This document shows positions 7,936 through 16,607 of a DNA stretch of 64,000 bases, piece by piece (positions within the stretch are counted from its first letter, which is position 1; each line of letters opens with the position of its first letter). The position numbers and the translations under genes are program-made. The stretch comes from Bradyrhizobium sp. 1(2017) (GTDB taxonomy: Bacteria; Pseudomonadota; Alphaproteobacteria; Rhizobiales; Xanthobacteraceae): contig NZ_CP050022.2 in assembly GCF_011602485.2 (NCBI RefSeq), positions 5,786,001 to 5,850,000 of the forward strand, written 5' to 3'. The notes beneath the pieces are model-generated. The model saw only the letters and a list, made by a program, of their open reading frames with translations, searched no databases and was not told the origin of the DNA.

Positions 7936-9294
7936 TCAGGCCGCCGCCGTCGGGACCAGCGCCTCGACGGTCAAGCCGCCCTCGCCGGAGACGACGTTGA
8001 GCGTGCCGCCCAGCGCCAAAATCCGCTCGCGCATGCCGACGAGGCCGAAGCCGAGCTTCTGGCCCGGCTCCATGCCGCGGCCATTGTCACTGATCCGCAC
8101 CCGGGCGCAGACGCGGCCGTCGCGCCCCTGCTGCCCCGCCGGCTCGATCACGACGTTGACCGAGGTCGCGCCGGCGTGGCGGAACACGTTGGTGAGCGCC
8201 TCCTGCACGATGCGGTAGATGGTGAGGTCGGCGGTCTCGCCGGTCGTGCCCAGCGCCGGTGAGATCGAGGTCTCGATGGCGACCTCGGGATGCGACTCCC
8301 GCCACAGCCGCCACAGCGATTCCAGCGCCTGGCGCAGGCCAAGCTCGGCAAGTCCCACGGGCCGCAGCCGCTCGAGCACGCGGCGGGTGAACTGCTGGAG
8401 CGCGTTGATCTGCTCCAGCAAGGCGCTGCCGTGCTTGCGGACAGCCTCGGCACTCGGCGCGCGTCCATCCGCCAGCTTTGCTAGGGCACTGGCATGGGCA
8501 CGCAGCGAGAACAGATAGGGCCCGAACTCGTCATGCAGCTCGCGCGCGATCTCCTTGCGCTCGACGTCCTGGAGCGACACCGCGCGTTCCGCAAGGCGGC
8601 GCTTGTCCTCGACCGCCTCGCCGAGCGCTGCCGCCAGATGATTGAGCTTGCCGCAAATCGCCGCAAGCTCGGGTGCACCGCCCGGTGTGACCCGCGCGTC
8701 ATAATGCCCGCCCTCGATCTTGCCCATCGTCTCGGCCAACGACTGCAGCGGGGCCAGCGCGCGGCCGACCACATTCGTCATCAGCAGGAACAACACCACC
8801 GCGACGACCGAGCCGACTTCGAGCTGGGTCACGATGCTGTCCCAGATTTCGGCAATCTCGTCGGTCGGATGCGAGGTGATGACGAGCGAGCCGGGCTTGC
8901 CCTGGATCGAGACCGGCACGCTGACTGCGGTCTGCTCGGGATGCACCAGGCCGACAAACCAGGCCGGCGGCCCGCGCGTCTCAGCGTCGGCCCCGGTTCG
9001 GGGCGGGGTCAGCGGACGGCCGCCGGCGTCATGGAGCGCGATGCTGACATGGCGCAGGCGGCTGAGATCGCGCGCGATCTGATTCAGCTTCGCATCCGGA
9101 TCAGGCGCCTCGTTCAGGTCCGCCACGATCATCTCGATGAACTCGCGCGCGAGCCGGATCACGCTCTGGTCCTCGGCCTGCACCCGCGGACCCGCCTCCG
9201 CAACCTGGCGGCCGATATTGACGGCGAGCCCCAGGGCCAGCAGCAGCGCCAGCAACAGGTTGATGCGCCCGCGCAAGGATAGATTTTGCCACAT
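7936..9294 (-). CDS. NarX/FlhS-type sensor histidine kinase
   Basis: A 452-residue membrane kinase. The first transmembrane segment is at residues 12-28 (LLLALLLALGLAVNIG), followed by a periplasmic sensor region to about 155. A second segment lies near 158-175, then a HAMP-like linker. The dimerisation helix carries phospho-acceptor His254 in ERKEIARELHDEFG (HisKA_3 type), and a HATPase domain follows with DNGRGM and GFGLVGMRER. The ATG at 9294 gives the first transmembrane segment; upstream sequence in the same open frame is non-coding. It is divergent from the response-regulator gene and is probably its partner. Similar pairs control methanol and PQQ-alcohol oxidation (FlhSR in Paracoccus), so that role is inferred here. 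Confidence 0.85.
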   Translation of the reverse strand: MWQNLSLRGRINLLLALLLALGLAVNIGRQVAEAGPRVQAEDQSVIRLAREFIEMIVADLNEAPDPDAKLNQIARDLSRLRHVSIALHDAGGRPLTPPRTGADAETRGPPAWFVGLVHPEQTAVSVPVSIQGKPGSLVITSHPTDEIAEIWDSIVTQLEVGSVVAVVLFLLMTNVVGRALAPLQSLAETMGKIEGGHYDARVTPGGAPELAAICGKLNHLAAALGEAVEDKRRLAERAVSLQDVERKEIARELHDEFGPYLFSLRAHASALAKLADGRAPSAEAVRKHGSALLEQINALQQFTRRVLERLRPVGLAELGLRQALESLWRLWRESHPEVAIETSISPALGTTGETADLTIYRIVQEALTNVFRHAGATSVNVVIEPAGQQGRDGRVCARVRISDNGRGMEPGQKLGFGLVGMRERILALGGTLNVVSGEGGLTVEALVPTAAA

Positions 9295-9501
9295 TGGTAT
9301 CGCTCGCACCCCGCGAAGGTTTTGCCCGCCTGCCCGATGACGTTGACAGAGACGAAGCGGCGGATATCTAATCGGAAGCGTACAGCAATCCCGGCCGGGT
9401 TGCATGAGGCGACATGAGACGCGCGCGTCTTGCCTGGTCGGCCTCATGCGGCAAAACAGGCAAGCTTTATCCCAGGGAACGCGCTGTCGCGGGGAACGCC
9501 T

Positions 9502-10122
9502 ATGCGCATTCTGATCGTCGACGATCATCCCATTGTCGCCTCCGGCTGCCGGGCCGTGCTGGCCGACGAGGGCGAGATCGAGATCCTGGAAGCCGCCGAC
9601 GCCGAAGACGGCGAGTGCGTGTTCATCGTCGAACGTCCCGATCTCTGCATCATCGACATCAACCTGCCGACCGTCTCTGGATTCGAGCTCGCGCGCCGCA
9701 TCCTCGAGCGCGCGCCGGAGGCCCGCATCATCATGTTCAGCATGAACGACGATCCCGCATTCGCCGCGCGTGCGATCGAATGCGGCGCCAAGGGCTACGT
9801 CTCCAAGACCGGCGACCCCGACGACCTCGTCGAGGCGATCCGCGCCGTCGGCGGCGGCGGCACCTACCTGCCGAGCGCGATCGCGCGCAGCATCGCCTTC
9901 GCAGGACCTGCGCTGGCACAAAGTCCGCTGTCGAAGCTGAACGCCCGCGAGATGGAGATCCTGCGGCTGCTCAGCGCCGGCAAGAGCCTGTCCGAGATCG
10001 CCTGGCTGGTGCAATCGTCCTACAAGACGGTGGCCAACACCTCCTCGATCATGCGCCAGAAGCTTGGGGTGAAGACCTCGGTCGAGCTGGTGCGACTGGC
10101 GATCGACAGCGGCGTCGCCTGA
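9502..10122 (+). CDS. NarL/FixJ-family response regulator (FlhR-like)
   Basis: A 206-residue regulator with a receiver domain starting MRILIVDDHPIVASG. Acidic pocket Asp7-Asp8, phospho-acceptor Asp52 (CIIDINLP) and Lys102 (GYVSKTGD) are all present. A LuxR-type helix-turn-helix occupies about residues 142-200 (LNAREMEILRLLSAGKSLSEI..). The ATG at 9502 begins the domain exactly; the frame upstream is not part of the family. It is divergent from the sensor kinase and sits directly upstream of fghA. It is the best local candidate for controlling the PQQ/methanol genes, by analogy to FlhR and AgmR/ExaE-type regulators. Confidence 0.88.
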   Translation: MRILIVDDHPIVASGCRAVLADEGEIEILEAADAEDGECVFIVERPDLCIIDINLPTVSGFELARRILERAPEARIIMFSMNDDPAFAARAIECGAKGYVSKTGDPDDLVEAIRAVGGGGTYLPSAIARSIAFAGPALAQSPLSKLNAREMEILRLLSAGKSLSEIAWLVQSSYKTVANTSSIMRQKLGVKTSVELVRLAIDSGVA

Positions 10123-10193
10123 CGACGCCACAAATTTCGGTCACACAAGCATTGCAATGTCGATTGCGGTGAGATGCCACGGAGTTCTAAGGC

Positions 10194-11039
10194 ATGACGA
10201 TCCAGACTGTCTCGACGAACAAATCCCATGGCGGCGTGCAGGGCGTCTATCGCCATGCGAGCCAGGCGACCGGAACCGACATGGTGTTCTCGGTCTATGT
10301 TCCCCCGCATGCGGACGGCGCCAAGCTGCCCGTGGTCTGGTACCTTTCCGGGCTCACCTGCACGCATGCCAACGTCACCGAGAAGGGCGAATTCCGCAAA
10401 GCGTGCGCCGAGCTCGGCCTGATCTTCGTCGCGCCCGACACCTCACCGCGCGGGCCCGACGTGCCTGGCGATGCCAACAATGCCTATGATTTCGGCCTGG
10501 GCGCCGGCTTCTATGTCGATGCGACGCAAGAGCCGTTCGCGCGCAACTATCGCATGTGGAGCTATGTCACCGACGAGCTGCCGAAGCTGGTGGTCGAGAA
10601 TTTCCCGGTCGATGCCAGGCGGCAATCGGTGATGGGCCATTCCATGGGCGGCCACGGCGCGCTGACGGTGGCGCTGCGCAATCCGCACCGTTTCCGCGCG
10701 GCGAGCGCCTTTGCGCCGATCGTGGCGCCTTCGCTCGTGCCCTGGGGCATCAAGGCGCTGACCGGCTATCTCGGACCGAACAAGGATGCCTGGCGCAGCC
10801 ACGATACGGTGGCATTGATCGAGGATGGCGCGAAGTTCTCCGGCTTCCTGGTCGATGTCGGCGAGGCCGACAATTTCCTGAAAGAGCAGCTCAAGCCGGA
10901 GCTGCTCGAAGCCGCCTGCGCCAAGGCGAGCATCCCGCTGACGCTGCGGCGGCAGGCGGGTTACGACCACAGCTATTATTTCATCTCGACCTTCATGGGC
11001 GATCATCTGCACTGGCATGCGGAGAGATTGAAGGGGTGA
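10194..11039 (+). CDS. fghA: S-formylglutathione hydrolase
   Basis: A 281-residue esterase D-type alpha/beta hydrolase. It hydrolyses S-formylglutathione to formate and glutathione, the last step of glutathione-linked formaldehyde oxidation. The nucleophile elbow GHSMGGHGAL places catalytic Ser150. The oxyanion segment LSGLTCTHANV and the C-terminal HSYYFISTFMGDHLHWH with the catalytic His are intact. Its substrate-producing partners (Gfa and the formaldehyde dehydrogenase) are 26 kb away in the same island. The gene is cytoplasmic, 71 bases downstream of the response regulator, and could share its transcript. Confidence 0.95.
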   Translation: MTIQTVSTNKSHGGVQGVYRHASQATGTDMVFSVYVPPHADGAKLPVVWYLSGLTCTHANVTEKGEFRKACAELGLIFVAPDTSPRGPDVPGDANNAYDFGLGAGFYVDATQEPFARNYRMWSYVTDELPKLVVENFPVDARRQSVMGHSMGGHGALTVALRNPHRFRAASAFAPIVAPSLVPWGIKALTGYLGPNKDAWRSHDTVALIEDGAKFSGFLVDVGEADNFLKEQLKPELLEAACAKASIPLTLRRQAGYDHSYYFISTFMGDHLHWHAERLKG

Positions 11040-11044
11040 GCCCC

Positions 11045-11548
11045 CTACTCCGGCCGCCCGTAGTTCGGCGCCAGCAGCCTGTTGCGGATGAGGTAGCTCA
11101 TCGTGCGCGTCCAGGCTTCGTCGGTGTTGCCGCGCATGTCGGCGCTGGCGACCGTGATCATGTTGCCGGTCTTCACGTTGCGCAGATAGATGTTGAGGTT
11201 GATGATCAGGTTCGAGACCTTCTGCACCAAGCCGGTGATCTCCAGATCGGCGCCGAGCTGCCCGGCGAGCTCGATATCGCAGCCGCCACAGGCCTGCAGG
11301 TTCGCGCGACGGGCGGCATCCCTGACCGGCGCGATGTCGAGCACCTGGAACTTGCCTGAACCCGCCAATTCCTTGCGCAGTTGCTCGCTGATGCGCTCCA
11401 GCCGCGCCTGCTCGGGCTTCGAGCCGTAGAACTCGCCGGGCAGGCTGGTGTCGATCAGCTCGAAATCGAACACCGCGAGTTTCGGCGGATCGGCGAGCGC
11501 GATCGATCCCGTCAACAGCAAAGCGGCGAAACATATCAGCGCTCGCAT
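11045..11548 (-). CDS. Exported DUF3280-like protein of PQQ clusters
   Basis: A 167-residue exported protein with signal peptide MRALICFAALLLTGSIALA and mature start DPPKLAVFDFELID. The LAVFDFEL strand and later ADLEITGLVQKVSNLI / YLRNVKTGNMI segments resemble the DUF3280/DUF2380 proteins often found beside PQQ-linked ABC genes. CGGC cysteines occur mid-protein (ACGGCD). The ATG at 11548 starts the signal peptide. It converges on fghA with a five-base gap. Biochemical role unknown; a periplasmic accessory to the adjacent system is inferred from linkage. Confidence 0.7.
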   Translation of the reverse strand: MRALICFAALLLTGSIALADPPKLAVFDFELIDTSLPGEFYGSKPEQARLERISEQLRKELAGSGKFQVLDIAPVRDAARRANLQACGGCDIELAGQLGADLEITGLVQKVSNLIINLNIYLRNVKTGNMITVASADMRGNTDEAWTRTMSYLIRNRLLAPNYGRPE

Positions 11549-11690
11549 GATCGTGATTCCGGTCCTCGTGCGCGCGGGGACGAAATGCGGGGTTGCATGC
11601 CCTGACAAATTGGTCATGCTTTAGCAGAGACAATTCTCCACCAGCGGTCAAGCCGGGGAGACGCTCGGAGGAAAATCGCTTGGAGGAAGC

Positions 11691-12872
11691 ATGATCCGAT
11701 GGCTGGTCGGCCTGATCGGCCTGGGTGTTGCCGCGACGAGTGCGCTCGCGGCCGACCCGGTAACGATCGGCGTCGGCTATCTCGGCGTCGCCGGCACCAA
11801 ATCGACCCTGTCGCTGGCCGAGCAGCCCGCGGAGAACGACGGCTTCGCCGGCGCCCGCCTCGCCATCGAGGACAACAACACCACCGGGAAATTCCTCAAT
11901 CAGCGTTTTACGCTGGAAGAGCGCCGCATCAAGGAAGGTGAGGATCCGGTCCAGGCCGCAACCGCCCTTGCCGACAAGAATGGCTTCATCATCGCCGACC
12001 TGCCGGCCGATGCCCTGCTGAAAGTCTCTGACGCCCTGCGCGAACGCGGCACGCTGCTGTTCAATGTCGGCGCAATCGACGAGCGGCTGCGCGAGGCCGA
12101 TTGCCGCGCCAACGTCATCCATACCGCCCCCACGCGCGCGATGCTGGCGGATGCGCTCGGCCAGTATCTGGTGTGGAAGAAATGGTCGCGCTGGCTGCTC
12201 GTGGTCGGCTCGCATGACGAGGACAAGCTGTTTGCCGACGCGCTCCGGCGCACCGCGACGCGCTTCGGCGCCAAGATCGTGCAGGAGCGCACGTTCGAGG
12301 ACAAGGGCGGCGCGCGCCGCACGGACTCCGGTGTCACGCTGATCCAGCGCCAGATGCCTGTCTTCACTCAACAGGCGCCGGCCTATGACGTGCTGGTCGC
12401 GGCCGACGAGAGCGAGGTGTTCGGCGCGTACCTGCCGTATCGCACCTGGGATCCGCGGCCCGTCGCGGGCTCGGCCGGCCTCGTTCCGCGCAGCTGGGAC
12501 GCCGCGCAGGACCAGTGGGGCGCGATCCAGATACAGAACCGCTTCGTCAAACTGAACGCGCGCCGGATGACCGCGCTCGACATGCAGGCCTGGACGGCGG
12601 TGCGCATGATTGGCGAGGCCACCTCGCGCACCAATTCCGGCGATGTCAGGAAAGTCACCGACTTCATCAAGGGCCCGGATTTCTCCGTCGCCGCCTTCAA
12701 GGGCACGCGGCTGACGCTGCGCGACTGGAATCTCCAGCTGCGCCAGCCCATCCTGCTGGTCGACGGACGCATGGTGGTGTCGGTGTCGCCGCAGGAGGGC
12801 TTCCTGCACCAGGTCTCCGAGCTCGACACGCTCGGCTACGACCGTCCGGAGAGCAAATGCAAGCTGAAATGA
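11691..12872 (+). CDS. PQQ-cluster ABC periplasmic binding protein (LutA-like)
   Basis: A 393-residue exported protein (signal peptide MIRWLVGLIGLGVAATSALA) with a type I periplasmic-binding fold beginning VTIGVGYLGVAGTK. It belongs to the binding-protein family that travels with PQQ-dependent alcohol dehydrogenases and resembles branched-chain amino-acid binding proteins. AAGC preceded by GGAGG stands before the ATG. It opens a five-gene operon (binding protein, beta-propeller, ATPase, permease, exported protein) that parallels the lanthanide lut transporter of Methylorubrum. The ligand is unknown. Confidence 0.85.
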   Translation: MIRWLVGLIGLGVAATSALAADPVTIGVGYLGVAGTKSTLSLAEQPAENDGFAGARLAIEDNNTTGKFLNQRFTLEERRIKEGEDPVQAATALADKNGFIIADLPADALLKVSDALRERGTLLFNVGAIDERLREADCRANVIHTAPTRAMLADALGQYLVWKKWSRWLLVVGSHDEDKLFADALRRTATRFGAKIVQERTFEDKGGARRTDSGVTLIQRQMPVFTQQAPAYDVLVAADESEVFGAYLPYRTWDPRPVAGSAGLVPRSWDAAQDQWGAIQIQNRFVKLNARRMTALDMQAWTAVRMIGEATSRTNSGDVRKVTDFIKGPDFSVAAFKGTRLTLRDWNLQLRQPILLVDGRMVVSVSPQEGFLHQVSELDTLGYDRPESKCKLK

Positions 12873-12880
12873 GGACGCAT

Positions 12881-13849
12881 ATGTTGCGCATGTGGCGTGT
12901 GGGACTTCTCTTCGGACTGGCGATGGCGGCGGCGCCCGCGCATGCGTTCATCGCCTATGTCTCGAACGAGAAGAGCAACACGGTGTCGGTGATCGACACC
13001 GACAGCTGGACCGTGACCAAGACCATCAAGGTCGGCCAGCGCCCGCGCGGCATCGATTTCACGCGCGACGGCAAGTTCGTGATGGTCGCGGTCGGTGACG
13101 ACGACACCATCCAGGTGATCGACGCCAAGACGCAAACCGTGGTGGACAGCCTGCCCTCCGGCCCCGACCCTGAATTGTTCGCCCAGGATGCCGCCGGCAA
13201 GATCCTCTATGTCGCCAACGAGAACGACAACACGGTGACCGTGATCGACCTCGAGAAGCGCGCACGCCTCGGCGACATCCAGGTCGGCGTCGAGCCTGAG
13301 GGCATGACCATCAGCCCCGACGGCAAGACCCTGATCAACACGTCCGAAACGACCAACATGGCGCATTTCATCGACACCGCCACGCGCCAGATCGTCGCCA
13401 ACGTGCTGGTCGACGCGCGCCCGCGCTTTGCCGAGTTCAAGCACGACAGCTCCGAAGTGTGGGTGTCCTCGGAGATCGGCGGGACCATCTCGATCATCGA
13501 CCCGAAAAAGCACGAGGTGATCGGCAAGGTCACGTTCGAGATCCCGGGCCTGAGGAAGGAGGCGATCCAGCCGGTCGGGATCGGGATGACAAAGGACGAC
13601 AAGACCGCCTTCGTCGCGCTCGGCCCCGCCAACCGCATCGCCGTGGTCGACGTCGCCTCGCGCAAGGTGACGAAATATCTCCTGGTCGGCCAGCGGGTCT
13701 GGCACGTGGCGTTCACGCCCGACGAAAAATACCTGCTCACCACCAACGGCGTGTCGAACGACGTCTCCGTCATCGACGTCGCCGCGCAAAAGGTGATCAA
13801 GACCATCCAGGTGGGCGAACTGCCCTGGGGCGTCGCGATCGCGCCATGA
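12881..13849 (+). CDS. PQQ-cluster YVTN beta-propeller protein
   Basis: A 322-residue exported seven-bladed propeller with signal peptide MLRMWRVGLLFGLAMAAAPAHA. Repeats of the form AYVSNEKSNTVSVIDTDS, LYVANENDNTVTVID and TTNGVSNDVSVIDV are spaced about 42 residues apart. AGGA precedes the ATG at 12881; an ATG at 12869 overlaps the previous stop codon and is also possible. The family is a fixed companion of PQQ-linked ABC transporter genes. It is presumably periplasmic; whether it binds metal, cofactor or a protein partner is not known. Confidence 0.85.
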   Translation: MLRMWRVGLLFGLAMAAAPAHAFIAYVSNEKSNTVSVIDTDSWTVTKTIKVGQRPRGIDFTRDGKFVMVAVGDDDTIQVIDAKTQTVVDSLPSGPDPELFAQDAAGKILYVANENDNTVTVIDLEKRARLGDIQVGVEPEGMTISPDGKTLINTSETTNMAHFIDTATRQIVANVLVDARPRFAEFKHDSSEVWVSSEIGGTISIIDPKKHEVIGKVTFEIPGLRKEAIQPVGIGMTKDDKTAFVALGPANRIAVVDVASRKVTKYLLVGQRVWHVAFTPDEKYLLTTNGVSNDVSVIDVAAQKVIKTIQVGELPWGVAIAP

Positions 13850-14652
13850 CCGGCCCTGCCCCGACCGCCGAACCGCGTCAAGCGCCAAGGCCGCAAGCGG
13901 CCGCGGTGCCGGCGCTGTCGATCGGCGGCGTCAGCCATTCCTACGGTCCACGGCGGGCGCTGACCGACGTCTCCTTCGACGTGCAGCCGGCGAGCTTCAC
14001 GGCGCTGCTCGGCCTCAACGGCGCCGGCAAGAGCACGCTGTTCTCGCTCATCACGCGCCTGTTCGGCATCCAATCGGGACGCGTCGGCATTTTCGGACAC
14101 GACATCAGCAAGACTCCTGGCGAGGCGCTGCGGCTGCTCGGTGTCGTGTTCCAGCCGCGCACGCTCGATCTCGACCTCTCGCTGACGCAGAATTTGCTCT
14201 ATCACGCGGCTCTCCACGGCATCAGCCGGCGCGAGGCGGCTTCACGCAGCGCCGAGTTGCTCGGCCGCATCGGTCTCGCCGAGCGCGCCGGCAGCAAGGT
14301 GCGCGACCTCTCCGGCGGGCAGATGCGACGGCTGGAGATCGCCCGCGCGCTGCTGCACCGGCCTCGCCTGCTGTTGCTGGACGAGCCGACCGTCGGCCTG
14401 GACGTCAAGGCGCGCGCCGACATCATCAGCCATGTCCGCCAGCTCGTGACCGAGCAGGGCATCGGCGTGCTCTGGGCCACGCATCTGTTCGACGAGATCA
14501 TGCCCAATGACGACCTCGTGGTGCTGCACCAGGGCAAGGTGCTGGCGCAGGGGCCGATGAGCCGCGTCGTCGCGGAGGCCGGCGCGCAGGACGTCAACAC
14601 CGCCTTCATGCGCCTGACCGGCGCGCAAACCATGCCGGGAGGCGGCGCATGA
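13846..14652 (+). CDS. ABC transporter ATP-binding protein (LutE-like)
   Basis: A 268-residue ABC-2-type ATPase. Walker A GLNGAGKST is at residues 56-64, the Q-loop is in VVFQPRTLD, the signature is DLSGGQMRRLEIARAL, and Walker B plus D-loop are in LLLLDEPTVGLD; the switch His is in WATHLFDE. The first 25 residues are a proline/alanine-rich extension. Its ATG overlaps the propeller stop codon (ATGA), and its own stop overlaps the permease start, so the three are translationally coupled. It powers the adjacent permease. The family is specific to PQQ-dehydrogenase clusters. Confidence 0.92.
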   Translation: MTGPAPTAEPRQAPRPQAAAVPALSIGGVSHSYGPRRALTDVSFDVQPASFTALLGLNGAGKSTLFSLITRLFGIQSGRVGIFGHDISKTPGEALRLLGVVFQPRTLDLDLSLTQNLLYHAALHGISRREAASRSAELLGRIGLAERAGSKVRDLSGGQMRRLEIARALLHRPRLLLLDEPTVGLDVKARADIISHVRQLVTEQGIGVLWATHLFDEIMPNDDLVVLHQGKVLAQGPMSRVVAEAGAQDVNTAFMRLTGAQTMPGGGA

Positions 14653-15497
14653 GCAGCATCACCACGCGTGAGGCGCCGCGCGGCTTCTCGGCCGGCGAGT
14701 ACATGACGTGCCTCACGGGCATCGTCTGGCGCGAGGGCCTGCGCTTCCTGCATCAACGTGAGCGCTTCGTCTCGGCGCTGGTGCGGCCGCTGGTGTGGCT
14801 GTTCATCTTCGCCGCCGGCTTCCGCCAGGTGCTCGGCATCTCCATCATCCCGCCTTACGAGACCTACATCCTCTACGAGGTCTATATCGCACCCGGCTTG
14901 ATGGCGATGATCCAGCTCTTCAACGGCATGCAGTCCTCGCTCTCGATGGTCTATGACCGCGAGATGGGCAATATGCGCACGCTGCTGGTGAGCCCGCTGC
15001 CGCGCGGGTTCCTGCTGTTCTGCAAGCTGCTCGCGGGCACGGCCGTATCGCTGCTCCAGGTCTATGCGTTCCTCCTGATCGCATGGTTCTGGGACATCAC
15101 CCCGCCGCCATCGGGCTATCTCACCGTGCTGCCGGCGCTGATCCTGTCCGGGCTGATGCTGGGCTCGCTCGGCATGCTGATCTCCTCCGGCATCAAGCAG
15201 CTGGAAAACTTCGCCGGCGTGATGAATTTCGTCATTTTCCCGATGTTTTTCGCCTCCTCCGCGCTCTACCCGCTCTGGCGGGTGCAGGAGGGCAGCCCTT
15301 ACCTGTACTATCTCTGCGAGGCCAATCCGTTCACCCATGCGGTCGAGCTGATCCGCTTCGCGCTGTACGGACAGATCAACTGGGTCTCGCTGGCGGTGGT
15401 CGCGATCTGCACAATCGTCTTCATGGTCGGTGCGATTTTCGCCTATGATCCATCGCGCGGACTGGCCCGACGCGGACCAGCGGGAGGCGAAGGATGA
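14649..15497 (+). CDS. ABC-2 type permease of PQQ cluster (LutF/PedC-like)
   Basis: A 282-residue integral membrane protein with about six hydrophobic segments (VWLFIFAAGFRQVLG, LLQVYAFLLIAWFW, VLPALILSGLMLGSL, FVIFPMFFASSALYPL, VSLAVVAICTIVFMVGAIFA and others). The ABC-2 family contains exporters, yet members linked to PQQ dehydrogenases occur with a periplasmic binding protein, as here. The gene overlaps its neighbours by four bases on both sides. Direction and cargo of transport are unproven; the lut comparison suggests a lanthanide-related cargo. Confidence 0.88.
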   Translation: MSSITTREAPRGFSAGEYMTCLTGIVWREGLRFLHQRERFVSALVRPLVWLFIFAAGFRQVLGISIIPPYETYILYEVYIAPGLMAMIQLFNGMQSSLSMVYDREMGNMRTLLVSPLPRGFLLFCKLLAGTAVSLLQVYAFLLIAWFWDITPPPSGYLTVLPALILSGLMLGSLGMLISSGIKQLENFAGVMNFVIFPMFFASSALYPLWRVQEGSPYLYYLCEANPFTHAVELIRFALYGQINWVSLAVVAICTIVFMVGAIFAYDPSRGLARRGPAGGEG

Positions 15498-16102
15498 AGG
15501 TTTGGATTTTGGCTGCCATGGCAATTGCGCTGTCGGGCGCGGCCGCGCGCGCGGCTGATCCGCGCTATCCGGACTGGCCCTGCACCCAGGCCAAGGTACC
15601 GGAGATTTCGCTCGCGGCCGTCTGGGCCGGGCCGGCGCTCGACGACGTCCAGAACAAATGGAAGGACGACGCCAAGATCAGCGCGCTGGTCGCGAAGCTG
15701 TCTGCGCGAAAGACGTCGCTGGACGAGGCCGAGAAGTCCGTCAAGGAGTTCCTGGCCGCCTCCGCCTCAGACAAGTCCGCCAACGCAAAGCTGCTGTTCG
15801 CCGGCCTGTTCGACACGCTCAACGCCCAGCGCTCCCAGGTGATGAACGGGCTCGAGCGCGTCAGCCGCAAGCAGCGCGAGGCCGCCGACAAGATCCGCGA
15901 GGAGGTGCTGGCGCTCCAGGCGCTCCAGGGCGCAACGCCGCGCGACGAGGCCAAGGTCGAGGCGCTCAGCAACGACCTGATCTGGAAGACCCGCATTTTC
16001 GAGGATCGTCACAAAGTGGTGCGATTCGTCTGCGAGGTTCCGACCACGATCGACCAGCGTCTGTTCGGGCTCGGGCGCGTGATCCAGCAGGAAATGGAAT
16101 AG
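15494..16102 (+). CDS. Exported helical protein ending the lut-like operon
   Basis: A 202-residue exported protein (signal peptide MKVWILAAMAIALSGAAARA) with mature start DPRYPDWPCTQAKVPEISLAAVW. The middle is long amphipathic helix (VSRKQREAADKIREEVLALQ). Two cysteines, at the mature N-terminus (PCTQ) and near the C-terminus (RFVCEVP), could form a disulfide. It overlaps the permease gene by four bases. Comparable exported proteins end lut-type operons in methylotrophs; the biochemical function is unknown. Confidence 0.75.
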   Translation: MKVWILAAMAIALSGAAARAADPRYPDWPCTQAKVPEISLAAVWAGPALDDVQNKWKDDAKISALVAKLSARKTSLDEAEKSVKEFLAASASDKSANAKLLFAGLFDTLNAQRSQVMNGLERVSRKQREAADKIREEVLALQALQGATPRDEAKVEALSNDLIWKTRIFEDRHKVVRFVCEVPTTIDQRLFGLGRVIQQEME

Positions 16103-16235
16103 CGCCGCTGACCGCTCACGAAAGTTCCCGCGAACGCCCTTGGGGACAGTTAACCCATTGCCGCGCTATCTGCCGGGAACCAAATCGTTTTCGGACGGCT
16201 TGTCGAAGTGAACTCCAAGACGTCGGGAGGCCTCG

Positions 16236-16538
16236 ATGGGAACCACAAGATTCATCTTCGCGGGCGCTGCGGCCCTCAGCATGCTCGCAACCAGCGCGCT
16301 TGCCGATGACATGACCGGAATGGTCACGCGGATCGATCGGCTCAACGGCACGATCTCGATCCAGCAGACGCAGACAGGCACTGTCGGGGCCGGCACAGGG
16401 AGCGCCGGCGCGCTCCAGGAATACAAGGCAAAGGACGCCGCAATGCTGGACGCCGTCCATGCCGGCGACAGGGTGAGCTATACGGCCACCGAGACGAACG
16501 GCACGGGCACGCTGACGAAGCTGCAGAAGCAGAAATAG
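16236..16538 (+). CDS. Small exported CusF-like barrel protein
   Basis: A 100-residue protein with signal peptide MGTTRFIFAGAAALSMLATSALA and a short mature part (MTGMVTRIDRLNGTISIQQT.., EYKAKDAAMLDAVHAGDRV). The strand order and the V-x-x-I-D-x-x-N-G-T-I-S-I pattern resemble CusF-type periplasmic OB barrels annotated as copper-binding. The His/Trp/Met copper ligands of E. coli CusF are not evident, so copper binding is doubtful. GGGAGG precedes the ATG. Periplasmic location is likely. Confidence 0.65.
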   Translation: MGTTRFIFAGAAALSMLATSALADDMTGMVTRIDRLNGTISIQQTQTGTVGAGTGSAGALQEYKAKDAAMLDAVHAGDRVSYTATETNGTGTLTKLQKQK

Positions 16539-16548
16539 TACTGCGTCC

Positions 16549-16573
16549 GCCTCTCCCCGTCACGGGGAGAGGC
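16549..16573. terminator. Hairpin between convergent genes
   Basis: GCCTCTCCCCG and CGGGGAGAGGC form a perfect 11-base stem with loop TCA. It lies ten bases after the CusF-like stop codon and 34 bases from the end of the convergent CXXCW gene, and could serve both strands. No T-tract follows. Confidence 0.65.
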
Positions 16574-16607
16574 TCGGCACCTGCATCCAATCGCTTGCAT
16601 CCAAACG

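Noticed and set aside
10443..12809. 788-codon open frame on the minus strand
   Set aside because: It runs across three real genes (fghA, the DUF3280-like gene, the binding protein); the sequence is charged and without motifs.
16236..16538. Firm call as a copper-binding CusF
   Set aside because: The barrel pattern fits, but the copper ligands of E. coli CusF are not visible.
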